From: Vampirovibrionales bacterium
GTDB lineage: Bacteria; Cyanobacteriota; Vampirovibrionia; Vampirovibrionales; JAGQHJ01
Direction of reading: 5' to 3'
Assembly: GCA_025449835.1 (NCBI GenBank)
Contig: JANWIO010000151.1
Coordinates: 1 to 34,247, forward strand
Length of the DNA: 34,247 nucleotides
Shown: positions 17,886 through 27,600 of the stretch, piece after piece
Numbering within the stretch: position 1 is the first letter of the stretch
Layout: every line of letters starts with the position of its first letter
Position numbers and translations under genes: made by a program
Notes under the pieces: generated by a model
What the model was told of the DNA's origin: nothing
Databases searched by the model: none
Seen by the model: the letters and a program-made list of their open reading frames with translations, nothing else

Positions 17886-17902
17886 ACTGGTATTATACCA
17901 GT
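17886..17902. promoter_or_regulatory. Perfect 17-bp palindrome with back-to-back extended -10 elements
   Basis: ACTGGTAT-T-ATACCAGT is a perfect inverted repeat with 8-bp arms in the short gap between nuoA (-) and the TPR gene (+). On the plus strand it contains TGGTATTAT, and on the minus strand TGGTATAAT. Each fits an extended -10 element (TG, one base, hexamer). No good -35 box is visible on either side, which fits extended -10 promoters. The site could be a bidirectional promoter, an operator for a dimeric regulator overlapping it, or both. If transcription starts there, leaders of about 23 nt (TPR gene) and about 40 nt (nuoA from 17844) follow. Confidence 0.55.
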
Positions 17903-17925
17903 AGTCCTTAGATGGAACTACAAGC

Positions 17926-19701
17926 ATGAAAAAACAAAAATACAAAACAATCAATCGATGGCTTTTCATTTTTATCATAATCGGTACTTTAAACCTCACG
18001 TTAACGGGCTTTGTTAGAGCTGATTCAACAAATTCTTCCGATATTTCCAATCGAATTGACGCGTTGCTTTCGAAAAAGCAATGGAAGCCTGCTATTTCCC
18101 TTTTAAAAGTTGAGGTTCAACAAAATCCTACGGATTGGGCAACAAGAAGCCGCTTATTAAATCTTGAGCTGCTGATTAATTGGCGTGACGATGCCCAGAG
18201 CTTGGTCGATAATTCAGAATCCATTGCGCCAAATCAGATTGAGCCTTTGGTGTTAAAAACTGATTTTATTTTAGGCCCGTTGGTGGGACGTGGAGATGTT
18301 TCCCAAGAATCAGACTCGTTGAACCAGTTAATGGGCGTTTTACAGCAGGCGGAGCTTTTGAATGCAGCGGACCCAGGTACTTTATATATCAAAGGAGTGG
18401 TGAGTAAGCTACAAGGGAATAACCAAGACGCAGAAGAGTGTTTTTTAAGGGCAATTTATGAGAATTCAGACGATTTAAGATCCCAACAAGCACTCATTGA
18501 TCTGTATTTGCACCAGCATTATGTGAAGATGGCGCTTCCTTTGCTTTCCCAAGCCATTGATGAAGACCCTCAAAATATAGACACGCTGTATCTGGTTGGA
18601 AGAACCTTTTTGGAGAAGGGTGATCCGCAAAAGGCTATGGATTACCTGAAAAAATCTCGTGCCATTGATATTATGGACCGTCCTACCCGTTTATTAATGA
18701 TAGCAGATGCTCAAAATCAATTGGGGCTCCAGCAGGAGGCGTCAGAGAATTATGAAAAAGTATTAACGTTTTGGCCCAACCGAGCAGATTTATGGGAAAA
18801 ATACGCGCAAGTATCCGATGGGCTCCAGCTTCATGACCAGGCTATTACCGCCTACAAAAAAGCCTATCACCTTCAACCTACGATTTTAGGCGGCTTGCTC
18901 AGTGATGCCGAAACGATCTTTTGGACCAAACCGCTTTATGAAGCTTTACCGGCTTATGAAAGAATTCTCGAAATTGCGCCGGAGCGAGAAGATGTTTTGG
19001 CTTTGTTAATTCAGATTCGGTATGCCCTTTGGCAGGAGAGTGTTCCTCCGTCGCCAGAGGCCTTAGATCAGTTACAGGAGGATCTGAATGCAAGTGAGCA
19101 GATACATCTTACAACCGCTTTACAGATCGTGGACATTGAGCTTCAGGTGATGAAACAAAATCACTGGACCCCAGGGCTTCAACAGGTCCTTCAGGGCGTT
19201 GTTTCTGTGGAAAAATCGCCCCTTGTTCGTCTTCAGGGGCAACTTTTGTTAAATGAGCCTACTGAGGCCCAAGCCACCATTCAACAGCTTAAATTAACCC
19301 AAAATAGTCGGATAGAAATGCAATACCTCGTATTGTGTGGGGCTTGGCGAGTGGCATTGGAGCAGGCTCAGAAAAATCCAGCTTTAAGCATGATGTTGAT
19401 GTGGGTTCAAAACTGGTCGAATCAAAAGAAAAAGCCCTTCGGAGAAGATTTATATACGGCAACTACATTTCTTCATGCGGATAAACCCCAAAAGGCAGTT
19501 GAAGCACTTCAAAAAGCGCAGATTTACGATCCTCTTTCGCCAGAAATCCAGTTAGACTACGCAACAGCATATCTTCAACTGAACCGGCCCAAGGATGCTC
19601 AGGCAGCGATAACAGCGGCAAAAGTATTGGGGCTTTCAGAGCAACAACAAACGCAGCTTTCGAAACTTGAAGAGTCTCTTCAGCACTATTCACCCCGGTA
19701 A
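17926..19701 (+). CDS. Exported tetratricopeptide-repeat protein
   Basis: At 591 residues, this protein has an N-terminal signal peptide or anchor (basic MKKQKYKTINR, hydrophobic FIFIIIGTLNLTLTG, possible cleavage after VRA at about residue 32). The mature part is a helical solenoid. Clear 34-residue TPR units run from about 150 to 350 (each with the W/L-G-Y-A-P pattern, e.g. LYLVGRTFLEKGDPQKAMDYL), with further degenerate units before and after and another pair near the C-terminus (DKPQKAVEALQKAQIYDPLS, RPKDAQAAI). TPR arrays are protein-binding scaffolds, and export suggests a periplasmic or membrane-surface assembly or binding role. It is divergent from nuoA across a shared palindrome; whether it helps complex I or only shares control is unknown. 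GGA at 17914-17916 is a weak ribosome binding site. Confidence 0.85.
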   Translation: MKKQKYKTINRWLFIFIIIGTLNLTLTGFVRADSTNSSDISNRIDALLSKKQWKPAISLLKVEVQQNPTDWATRSRLLNLELLINWRDDAQSLVDNSESIAPNQIEPLVLKTDFILGPLVGRGDVSQESDSLNQLMGVLQQAELLNAADPGTLYIKGVVSKLQGNNQDAEECFLRAIYENSDDLRSQQALIDLYLHQHYVKMALPLLSQAIDEDPQNIDTLYLVGRTFLEKGDPQKAMDYLKKSRAIDIMDRPTRLLMIADAQNQLGLQQEASENYEKVLTFWPNRADLWEKYAQVSDGLQLHDQAITAYKKAYHLQPTILGGLLSDAETIFWTKPLYEALPAYERILEIAPEREDVLALLIQIRYALWQESVPPSPEALDQLQEDLNASEQIHLTTALQIVDIELQVMKQNHWTPGLQQVLQGVVSVEKSPLVRLQGQLLLNEPTEAQATIQQLKLTQNSRIEMQYLVLCGAWRVALEQAQKNPALSMMLMWVQNWSNQKKKPFGEDLYTATTFLHADKPQKAVEALQKAQIYDPLSPEIQLDYATAYLQLNRPKDAQAAITAAKVLGLSEQQQTQLSKLEESLQHYSPR

Positions 19702-19823
19702 GCGTTGCAAAATTTAAAAGCCTGCTGTTTTTTGTTAAGAAATGTATTTTTTCGGCGTTTTGATCGCACATTTTTGCCTTGATGGGTTTTTAACCTGTGT
19801 CAGAGGAGCGAAATGAGATAAGT

Positions 19824-21248
19824 ATGACTTCAATTTATCCAACGCAAATGCCTTATAACCCTGCACCGGTCAGTAACCAAACGTATCGGCCCCGGCAAGG
19901 TGTTTTTTATGCGCTGGATATGAACTTATCTGCTCCACCATCACCAGAACGAAGCGCAAAATTGAGACTACGAGACTGGGCTTTTCATCCGATTGAAACC
20001 TATTACTTAATGCAGCAGCTTAAAATATCCCCCCAGAAAAATGAATCGTTTGGGATGCGATTGGCGATGTACCGGGTATTAAAGCAAACCCTTTCTACAA
20101 AAGGCCGGAAAAATCTCTACCAACAGTTGATTCAAGGCCGATTAACCGATGTGAAGGCGGATGATAATCGTTCTACGTTAAGCCATTTGTATGCCATTGT
20201 GACAACACCTCGGGCAGAAGGGTTAGAGGCCAAACTGGTTTTGGAAGACATCTTACGCTTAATGTCAGCCCCTCAGACCATTACCCAACGGTTTGGAAAA
20301 CTTCAACCACAGTTCTTACAAGGTTTGATGAATTATTATAACAGCGGTTCTGGTCCGAAAATATCTCAGCCCATTGATATCAATAGTTTGCGTGTATCCT
20401 CCAGCGCCACGTGTGTTGCATCGAGCCTGATGTATTACATGGTGTCTAAAAATCCCAGTGAATTTGCCCGTCATATTGCAGAATTAACGAGCCCTCGCTT
20501 GGCTTTTCAAGAAAAAGCATGGCTCAATGAAATTTCACCGGAAGATCCGTCTCAAGCCGCCCAAAAATTAGCGGAATATGGCATTCCTGCGGTAGCTGTC
20601 CCTGGAACCAATGGAGCACAGTATTGGGTTAAAGTGGATTTACCCTACAGTGGTTTATTTCGGGCAATGAATCACGAAGGTTCTCACGAGATTGGAACTC
20701 GTGGTGTTGTAGAAGCTGCCTATCAATCGGCGTTAACTCATCTGGTTGTTCGGTCTTACGATCCGGGTTTGGATATGCGTGTTAACCCAGATGGCACATT
20801 GGATCCCTCAAAAGGACTTGAAGAAGATCGGAAAACCTTAATGGAAAGCATTATAAAAGATAACGGTGGTGTGATGTCGGTCACCTATCAATTCACTGCT
20901 GCCGGATCGGACGATGAACCTTATTTAATGGGCTACTACCGCAATTTTGATCAGACGACCCGTGATGTAATGCAGGCGATTGATAATGGCGAGCAGGTAA
21001 TTATTGGTATTACCGATACTGACCGCCTTGGCACACCGGGGCGGATTAATATGGGCCATGAGTTAACGGTTACAGGATATGAACAGGATAAAAAAACAGG
21101 CGAAATTATGTTTACCATTGCAGATAGCGATGATGATGATCCCAATTTGGTTAAACGCCCAGCAAGTGAGATCGTTCCGCAGATTCATCATGCGGGTTTC
21201 CCTGTTAAACCGGCACAAAGAATCTGGAATGAAATTAACAGTCGCTGA
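19824..21248 (+). CDS. Unrecognised protein with a papain-like Cys/His/Asp arrangement; frame cut by TGA
   Basis: This is 474 residues from ATG 19824 (MTSIYPTQMPYNPAP), with AGGAG at 19804-19808. The frame opens earlier at GTG 19797 but without a ribosome binding site. A Pro/Tyr/Gln-rich N-terminus (1-30) precedes a mostly helical part and then a region with three spaced motifs: C197 in SSSATCVASSLMYYM at the start of a helix, H412 in GHELTVTGYE, and D434 in FTIADSDDDD. This order and local context (helix after Cys; GHxxxVxGY strand; short strand ending in Asp) resemble C39/papain-fold cysteine peptidases, although the Cys-His spacing is long. There is no signal peptide. The TGA at 21246-21248 is followed by the same open frame for another 128 codons, so this may be only part of the gene. 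Confidence 0.75.
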   Translation: MTSIYPTQMPYNPAPVSNQTYRPRQGVFYALDMNLSAPPSPERSAKLRLRDWAFHPIETYYLMQQLKISPQKNESFGMRLAMYRVLKQTLSTKGRKNLYQQLIQGRLTDVKADDNRSTLSHLYAIVTTPRAEGLEAKLVLEDILRLMSAPQTITQRFGKLQPQFLQGLMNYYNSGSGPKISQPIDINSLRVSSSATCVASSLMYYMVSKNPSEFARHIAELTSPRLAFQEKAWLNEISPEDPSQAAQKLAEYGIPAVAVPGTNGAQYWVKVDLPYSGLFRAMNHEGSHEIGTRGVVEAAYQSALTHLVVRSYDPGLDMRVNPDGTLDPSKGLEEDRKTLMESIIKDNGGVMSVTYQFTAAGSDDEPYLMGYYRNFDQTTRDVMQAIDNGEQVIIGITDTDRLGTPGRINMGHELTVTGYEQDKKTGEIMFTIADSDDDDPNLVKRPASEIVPQIHHAGFPVKPAQRIWNEINSR

Positions 21249-21635
21249 AAAGACCAGTCGATGGTCCAGGATCAGGCTGGTCAAGCTCGATATCATCTTA
21301 TCTCAATGGTTCCCGTCAATAAACAAAAAGCTTTCTTAGAAGAGTATCAGCGGAAGTTGCAGCAAGAAGAAGCCGGGGCGAATCAAAACCAGGCCATTAC
21401 TCAACCTGCTCAACAGCAACACTACTATCAACCGATGCCATTTGTGCCATACCCTCAATATACTCAGGTGAGAAATCCATTTCAAATGACAATGCCTTAT
21501 ACACCGGCTCACCCATATGCATCCCAATGGTCTCATTACGCTTATCCAACCGCTTCAGTCTGGCAAAACCCTTACCAATCCTATGTTTATTCAGCTAATC
21601 GTGGGTTACCTCAAATGCCACAGCGTGCAGCCTAA
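21249..21635 (+). pseudogene. In-frame continuation downstream of the TGA (C-terminal tail)
   Basis: The reading frame of the preceding gene continues without shift from 21249 to TAA at 21633-21635. The first residues (KDQSMVQDQAGQARYHLISM, then VPVNKQKAFLEEYQRKLQQE) look like folded or helical protein. The rest is a Pro/Tyr/Gln-rich tail (e.g. HYYQPMPFVPYPQYTQ), similar in composition to the N-terminus of the upstream part. An ATG at 21261 could start a 124-residue protein, but no ribosome binding site precedes it. Three readings are possible: a nonsense mutation in one gene (or a sequence error), TGA readthrough producing an extended form, or a coupled second gene. I favour a single ancestral gene. 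Confidence 0.5.
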
Positions 21636-21655
21636 GTCTTAGAACAATTAAAGAT

Positions 21656-22294
21656 TTAATGGGTGGATTGTTGGGTATTTAAATTTTGGTCCATGGCACG
21701 ATCTCGGTTAATGGAGCCGTCATCTAGTAATTTCTTTTTTCGGGGATCGTTACTGACCTCATTTAAAGTATCGAGGGACCTGAAAAGACTTGTAAAACCA
21801 CTATTTCCTGGTAATACCAGTAGGTTCCCCTTGTCTGGTGGATTCCCTACGAAAACAATATTTTGTTTTGCAATTTCGCCGGTATGTTGAATAATTTGTG
21901 CTTTTTGAACATCCGACTTGTTATTGGCAGACCACACAATGGCCTCAACAAATTGCCTATCACCGAGGAGATCGGGATTTCCTGGAATTTGGATCGGCAT
22001 TTCCAGCACCCCTGATTTGGGAACTGTCCCTGTTTTTTCAACAGTGGACTTGCCCACATCGGTTCCGTCTGATTGTGAGGACAAAATAAGCTCAACTTCT
22101 TTTCCAGGTTTTGCCTTAATGGTAAATACTGCTGTTCTTCCAGGCAAAATTTGGCTCGGTAAATAAAGTTGTGGCGGTTGCTTCACCAGATCGTTTAAAT
22201 TTAAAGCCTGTGCATTGGGTATAATTAACATACCAACAAACAATAAACCGCTGAAAACAATCCCACATTTTTTAAGAGCAGTTATCCTATTCAT
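21656..22294 (-). CDS. Exported protein of unknown family
   Basis: This is 212 residues from ATG 22294, chosen because GGAGG (minus strand, 22302-22306) lies 7 nt upstream. The frame is open 11 codons further but without support. The N-terminus is a classic signal peptide (MNRITALKKC, hydrophobic FSGLLFVGMLII, cleavage likely after AQA at about residue 30). The next 130 residues have alternating hydrophobic beta-type pattern (LYLPSQILPGRTAVFTIKA, EVELILSSQS, VEAIVWSANN) suggestive of an immunoglobulin-like beta sandwich. The last 60 are hydrophilic (NDPRKKKLLDDGSINRDRAM). It probably acts in the periplasm or cell surface. It converges on the 19824-21635 gene with a 20-bp gap and diverges from secG. 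Confidence 0.75.
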   Translation of the reverse strand: MNRITALKKCGIVFSGLLFVGMLIIPNAQALNLNDLVKQPPQLYLPSQILPGRTAVFTIKAKPGKEVELILSSQSDGTDVGKSTVEKTGTVPKSGVLEMPIQIPGNPDLLGDRQFVEAIVWSANNKSDVQKAQIIQHTGEIAKQNIVFVGNPPDKGNLLVLPGNSGFTSLFRSLDTLNEVSNDPRKKKLLDDGSINRDRAMDQNLNTQQSTH

Positions 22295-22413
22295 GTCTTC
22301 ACCTCCACATCTTCGTCTTGCCAACAATTATTGTAACGAAATCTGAAAAATTTTCCTATCAGAAATTTCTGTGTTTTAATAGCAAACAGAAATTGAAAAA
22401 GGAGCCATTCAAT

Positions 22414-22659
22414 ATGTTGGTGTTGATTCTGCAAATTCTCCAAATGATTGTGGGGGTTATGTTGATTGTATTGGTTCTATTACACTCACCCAAAGGGGAT
22501 GGTATGGGGGGTATTGGTGGCGCTGCTCAATTATTCTCAAGCCAAAGAGGTGCTGAAGCTGGATTAAACAAGGTAACCACGTGGGTTACGGTTATCTTTT
22601 TTCTGCTATGTGCCATTAACGGCTTCTATGGCCAAGCCCTTGCGGGTGGCGGACACTAA
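22414..22659 (+). CDS. secG: Preprotein translocase subunit SecG
   Basis: This small membrane subunit stimulates SecYE/SecA-driven export. It has 81 residues, two transmembrane helices (about 2-22 and 55-75) and, between them, the family loop SPKGDGMGGIGGAAQLFSSQ. ATG 22414 is preceded by AAGGAG (22399-22404) at 9 nt. A longer frame from 22318 adds 32 residues that lack coding character and overlap the divergent promoter region. It is monocistronic as far as can be seen, with maf and rarA converging from the right. Confidence 0.95.
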   Translation: MLVLILQILQMIVGVMLIVLVLLHSPKGDGMGGIGGAAQLFSSQRGAEAGLNKVTTWVTVIFFLLCAINGFYGQALAGGGH

Positions 22660-22724
22660 AATTAGAACTTTAAAAAGAACACCTGTTTTTGCTGGCGGCC
22701 AAGGCGATGGTTGATTTAATACGG

Positions 22725-23342
22725 TTAAAAAATTAGTTTCACACCGAGGTTATGGCAAAGTTTGTGTAAAAGATTCATGGACATGCCCACCACATTAAAA
22801 TAACAGCCTTCAATCCACTCAATTAAAACGCTGCCATAGCCTTGAATGGCATAAGCCCCCGCTTTGTCCATGGGTTCTTCCGTTTCAATGTAACGCCAAA
22901 TTTCTTGAGGTGTCAGTGCTTTCATTTTTACGCGGGTTTCAAGCGCTTCTGCCAAGGATCTCCCTTGATAAAAGACAGCAATGGCAGAAAACACAGAATG
23001 CTCTGTTCCTTGAAGTTTGGTAAGCATTTCAAAGGCTTCGTCTTTGCTTTCAGGCTTTTCCAAAATTTCTCCATTACAAACAACAAGTGTATCCGCAGCG
23101 ATAACCAGGGCATTTGGATAGAGATCCGTCACCGATTTTCCCTTAGACTCCGCCAGAAACAATGCTTTTTGTGTAGGAGATAAGCCGGTTACGTCTATTT
23201 CTTTTTCGTTAATGGGTGGGGAAACCACTTGAAAAGGAATTTGTAATGCGGCGAAAAGTTCCTTCCTCCTGGGAGATCCCGATGCCAGAATGATCAAGGG
23301 AAGCCTGTTTTTATCAGATAAAGGTGATGGTTCTGCAATCAT
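22725..23342 (-). CDS. maf: Maf family nucleotide pyrophosphatase
   Basis: This house-cleaning enzyme hydrolyses non-canonical or excess nucleoside triphosphates; the dTTP/UTP-type subgroup is most likely. The P-loop-like motif ASGSPRRKELF (20-30), the ADT motif (83-85) with VVCNGEILEKP following, and DKAGAYAIQG near residue 155 are all intact. The length (205) is normal for the family. ATG 23342 lies 3 bp after the rarA stop without a separate ribosome binding site, so it is translated as the second gene of a rarA-maf pair. Both partners fit genome or nucleotide-pool maintenance. Confidence 0.95.
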   Translation of the reverse strand: MIAEPSPLSDKNRLPLIILASGSPRRKELFAALQIPFQVVSPPINEKEIDVTGLSPTQKALFLAESKGKSVTDLYPNALVIAADTLVVCNGEILEKPESKDEAFEMLTKLQGTEHSVFSAIAVFYQGRSLAEALETRVKMKALTPQEIWRYIETEEPMDKAGAYAIQGYGSVLIEWIEGCYFNVVGMSMNLLHKLCHNLGVKLIF

Positions 23343-23345
23343 GGT

Positions 23346-24581
23346 TTAGTCTTCAAGGTAACGTTTTCCAATCAGTTCGGTGGGTAAAAAAGTTTGTTCT
23401 GTCATAGGATGATCATGGCTGTATAGGTATCCGATACCGTGGCCGTATTTTTGGGCATCCTGATAATGGGAGTCTTTTAGGTGGGATGGGACTTCAAAGC
23501 TGTTTCCTTCTTTTTGAATATCGTGAAGTACGGCGTCGATAGCCATGATGGTTTGATTCGATTTTTTGGCCTTGGCAACATAAATAGTTGCTTGAGCTAG
23601 AGGGATTCTTGCCTCTGGAAACCCCAATTTTTCAACAACCTGGGATGCCGCATTGGCTAAAACCAGGGCCATTGGGTCCGCATTACCCACATCTTCACTG
23701 GCCGTTACCAAAAGACGTCTTGCAATAAATCGTGGATCTTCTCCAGCAGCAATCATTTTTCCCAGCCAATACAAAGCTGCATCGGCATCAGAACCCCGCA
23801 TGCTTTTTTGATAAGCAGAAGCATGATCATAATGCTCATCTCCGTTTCTATCATAATTCAACCGATTTTGTTGGGCGAGCTGTTCTAAGAGTTCGATGGT
23901 TAATATCCGTTTTCCATTCTCTAAAGGGGCGCATAAATATGCGGTTTCCAGTAAATTTAAGGCACTTCTCCCATCACCATTCGCATAATCAACAATAAAT
24001 GAGATTGCTTTATCAGATGTTTCAAGGGTGTTCAGTTTTTCGACGCCGCGATTTACCAAGGTGGTAATCTCTTCCCGATTTAAATAATTGAGTCGTATCA
24101 CCAATACCCGAGAAAGTAAGGCCGAAATAACCTGAAAACTTGGATTTTCAGTGGTTGATCCTATCAGGATAAGTGTTCCGTTTTCAACATAAGGGAGTAA
24201 GGCATCTTGCTGTGTTTTGCTGTAACGGTGGATTTCATCAATGAAGAGAACGGTTTGTTTTTGAGCAAGATTTAATGTTTCTCTGGCACCTTCAACCACT
24301 TTCCGAAGATCGGCTATTCCAGAGGAAACAGCGCTTAGTTCAACAAATTGGGCGCCGGAGTTCTCGGCAATCAAACGAGCCAAGGTGGTTTTCCCCACAC
24401 CAGGAGGTCCCCAAAAGAGAAGGGACGTTAGACTTTTAGAATTGATCAGGTTGCGCAGTGGGGCATTCTCTCCTAGCACGCTTTTTTGTCCCACAAAGTC
24501 CTGAATCTTTGTTGGACGAAGCTGTTCTGCAAGAGGCGTCCGTTTGTATTGGTTTCCCAGGAGATCTAAAAGATTTGCCAT
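23346..24581 (-). CDS. rarA: Replication-associated recombination protein A (AAA+ ATPase, MgsA/RarA)
   Basis: This AAA+ protein, related to clamp-loader and RuvB-type ATPases, acts at stalled replication forks and DNA ends. It has 411 residues. Walker A is GPPGVGKTT (58-66), Walker B FIDEIHRYSKTQQDALLP (about 113-130), with sensor 1 in LIGSTTENPSF and an arginine finger region SALLSRV. The C-terminal half carries the family tetramerisation region (SMRGSDADAALYWLGKMI, EDPRFIARRLLV). The start ATG 24581 has no strong ribosome binding site. It diverges from the 1351-residue acidic protein across a 74-bp gap that must hold both promoters. Confidence 0.97.
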   Translation of the reverse strand: MANLLDLLGNQYKRTPLAEQLRPTKIQDFVGQKSVLGENAPLRNLINSKSLTSLLFWGPPGVGKTTLARLIAENSGAQFVELSAVSSGIADLRKVVEGARETLNLAQKQTVLFIDEIHRYSKTQQDALLPYVENGTLILIGSTTENPSFQVISALLSRVLVIRLNYLNREEITTLVNRGVEKLNTLETSDKAISFIVDYANGDGRSALNLLETAYLCAPLENGKRILTIELLEQLAQQNRLNYDRNGDEHYDHASAYQKSMRGSDADAALYWLGKMIAAGEDPRFIARRLLVTASEDVGNADPMALVLANAASQVVEKLGFPEARIPLAQATIYVAKAKKSNQTIMAIDAVLHDIQKEGNSFEVPSHLKDSHYQDAQKYGHGIGYLYSHDHPMTEQTFLPTELIGKRYLED

Positions 24582-24655
24582 AAGGTATTCAAGTTCCAGT
24601 TTTTTTACCGATAACAGTATAGAATAGTAAAAAGAACTCTTGCACGAATTATTCC

Positions 24656-27600
24656 ATGTCCGCTTTACATGTAACGATTGAACAGCTCACCGCAGAAAGG
24701 CTGGAAGGGCGTTGTACGCAATGGAGTGACTTTCCAAAGCCGGGCTATTTTATTGATTTTTTGACGAATCAAGGCACCCATTTTTATACTCAGATAGAAT
24801 CCGTTAGCCCTGTTCCGGAAGCCCCCAATGTACTACACCTCTCTTTGCTGCCAATTTCTGGAAGCCCTGATTCTCGCGTAAAAGAAGCCAGCCAGATTTC
24901 CCAGATGGACTTTTACAAAAATCAACAGGGCTATCAAGACATGGATGTTCCAATTGCCCTTCATGATATCCAGTTTGACCTCAATAAGTCGGGTAAAGTG
25001 GTGTATGTAAAGCCCAATGAGTTGGGACTACATCAACGCATCGTTAAAAGCTTCAAAGATGCTGGATTTCCAGTCGTGATTATTGATCCTATTGGCATGT
25101 CATGGGGAGAGGAGGAAGCCAAACAGTATCTTCTTGGAAAAGATACGCAATTGTCTGTTCAGGAAGTGGGGATAAATTATTTTATTGAGTGGGTTATTGA
25201 AAGTCTTCCTAAGGCCATTCAACCTAAAGCTTCAGAGTTTTTATTGAGCCTGGTTCCGCCAACACCTGATTTTATTCCTATTCAATACTTTGTAAGCCAT
25301 CCGTTATTAAAGGATCATCCGCTTTCAGCCGCTATTTTACATCAGCTGTATGTGTTTCATAAAAACCAGTTGTTTGCATCGTTGCCCGAAAAAGCCTTAA
25401 CCTTTGAAAAAATTGAAGGTTGTTTGCATTTAAACCTATCCGCTTTACCTCCTGCGCTTTTACCTTTGGCTTACGAGGGGATTCTTCGGATGGCTTTCCG
25501 GCAGGTATTACCTGTGAACACACAGATTGTTTTGATTGCCCCAGAAGTTCATCCTGATTTTGTCTCAGAATTTATCCAGCGGATTCATCACCGAATTTTC
25601 TTAGTCAGCAATATTTCAAAGACCTGGAAAGAATTTGTTGTGGACAGTTGGGGAGAAGCCCGTTTATTTGGTGAGGAAGGGATCGAAGTTCAAGGGGAAA
25701 TCACAGATGATTTGAAGCTGTTTCTTCCCTATCGGAATATTGAAAACTTGGCAGCCACGCTTTCCAATCCAACAGAACCGACTGCGATTGAAACAGCAGA
25801 AGACGCGGTTCAGGCGGCGTCAGAAAATATCGATGGCCTTGAGGCTGCTTCCCCAGATTTTGAAGAAGGCTCACAACGCGAGATGACGACAGATGTTTTA
25901 CCAGCCGTAGAGCCAAATGAACCTGAGTTAGTCGACTTGGAGTCTATCATTGATGAGGATTTGTTAACGTCTACGGAAGAGCAAAATGCAGCTCTTGAGA
26001 CTGTTTCTATAGAGGCTGAAGCCGGTGTGGCTGATGATTTAGAATCCCTCCATCAGTTATTGGGGAGTGCACCAGAAAATCAAGAAGAGGCCTTGGAAGG
26101 CGCTGATTCTCCTGAGGCAAATGCAGAACCTTCTGTCCTTGACCTGGATTACTTTCTCAATAAAGAAACAGATGGGCTGGAATTTGAAAGCGAGGGAGGG
26201 GATGATGCAAGTGACACGTCTCTTGTATCGGAAGCCTCATCTGAGGATCCTAACTGGAAGGGTATGGTAATTGATTGGAAAGAGTCACAAGAGCCCGTTA
26301 ACGAAACAACTCATCTTGTTGCAACATCCGATGATTTCTTAATGGATTCATCCCCATGGTTGCCTGAGGGGGAAGAGAGTCTTCTGGTCTCAGGCGAAAA
26401 CTTGGAACAAAACGATACGAATCTGGATGGGGTAACAGCGTTTGATACCGATGATTCTTCTAAAACCTTTGTTGGTGGTAAAAGTTTACTGGATGAAGAA
26501 ATTGACTTTTTGCCGGAGAGTTCCGACAAGCTTTGGGATTTTGATTTTTCATCATTATCAGGCTCTAATGATGGTGATACAGGGTTTTATAGGCTTTTAC
26601 AAAAAGAGATTCCCAATATTGCAGTAGGTATTGCTCCCATTGAAATGCTGGAGGATGCTGGAGGTCTTGGACTTGATTGGGATATGTCAACATTGGAGAT
26701 GGAAGAAGGGCTGCTTGCAAATATGGCGCCTGATCTTTTGGAGACGGTTTCTGAGAAAAACCTTGAAACAGACGAAGATAAGCTAGAACTAGAGGCCGAA
26801 GTCGAGGTGGGGACTACAACTGTTTTTGAAGAGGTTTATGTCTCCGGGGAGGAAATGGAGCAAGACAACATTGATTATTTGAAAGATTTATTGGAGACAT
26901 CTGAAAAAGAATCAAAAGCAGTGCAAGAGAATGATACTATTGGTGGACTCTTTGATGAACATTGGGTTTATGAGTTGGAGGAAGGCGGTGAAGAGATTGC
27001 GGCCATGGATAACACCCAAGTACATTCCTCTCAAGGAATGGCTATCAATTTCCATGAATTTGTAGACTCAGCTCAAAGTGCCGCAGGTAGTGATTGGGAG
27101 TTAAGTGTGGTTCAAGAAGCTCAGCCTCAATCTGAACAGATTGCAGAAGAAACTTTGGCAGAAGTAGCAGCTGTAAATGATGAAGGTGACTTTGTTTTTC
27201 ATTTGGATGACGATGAAGATACTTTACCCAGTAATAATTTAGAGTTTATTGATCTACCTACTGAAAATGATGACTTACTGAAAGCGTCACAGGATGAAGA
27301 GATGCCAATCTTTACCCTTGATCAGGGGAATATCACAGAGACTTCTCTACCCCCAGGATTGGTTTCGTCAGAGGGAGATGACCAAGCCTCGGATAACACC
27401 CAATCCATGGAAGGGGAACCTCTTTTGCAAACGCCAGACGAAACTGTTTCTACAGATGCTTTAACCCTGGAATCTGACGAAGAACTTCAATTCTTTCTTC
27501 TGGAGGATGAAGCAGAAGAACAACAATCCTCAGATTCCTCCATTGATGAGCTGGAAGCTCGTATGTTAGATCTTTCAAATCAACTGGGTGTAAACGATCC

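Noticed and set aside
21246-21248. TGA reassigned as a sense codon in this genome
   Set aside because: No in-frame TGA occurs in any of the confident genes, Trp is encoded by TGG throughout, and TGA ends the dehydrogenase gene at 33744. A genome-wide recoding is not supported; only a local event remains possible.
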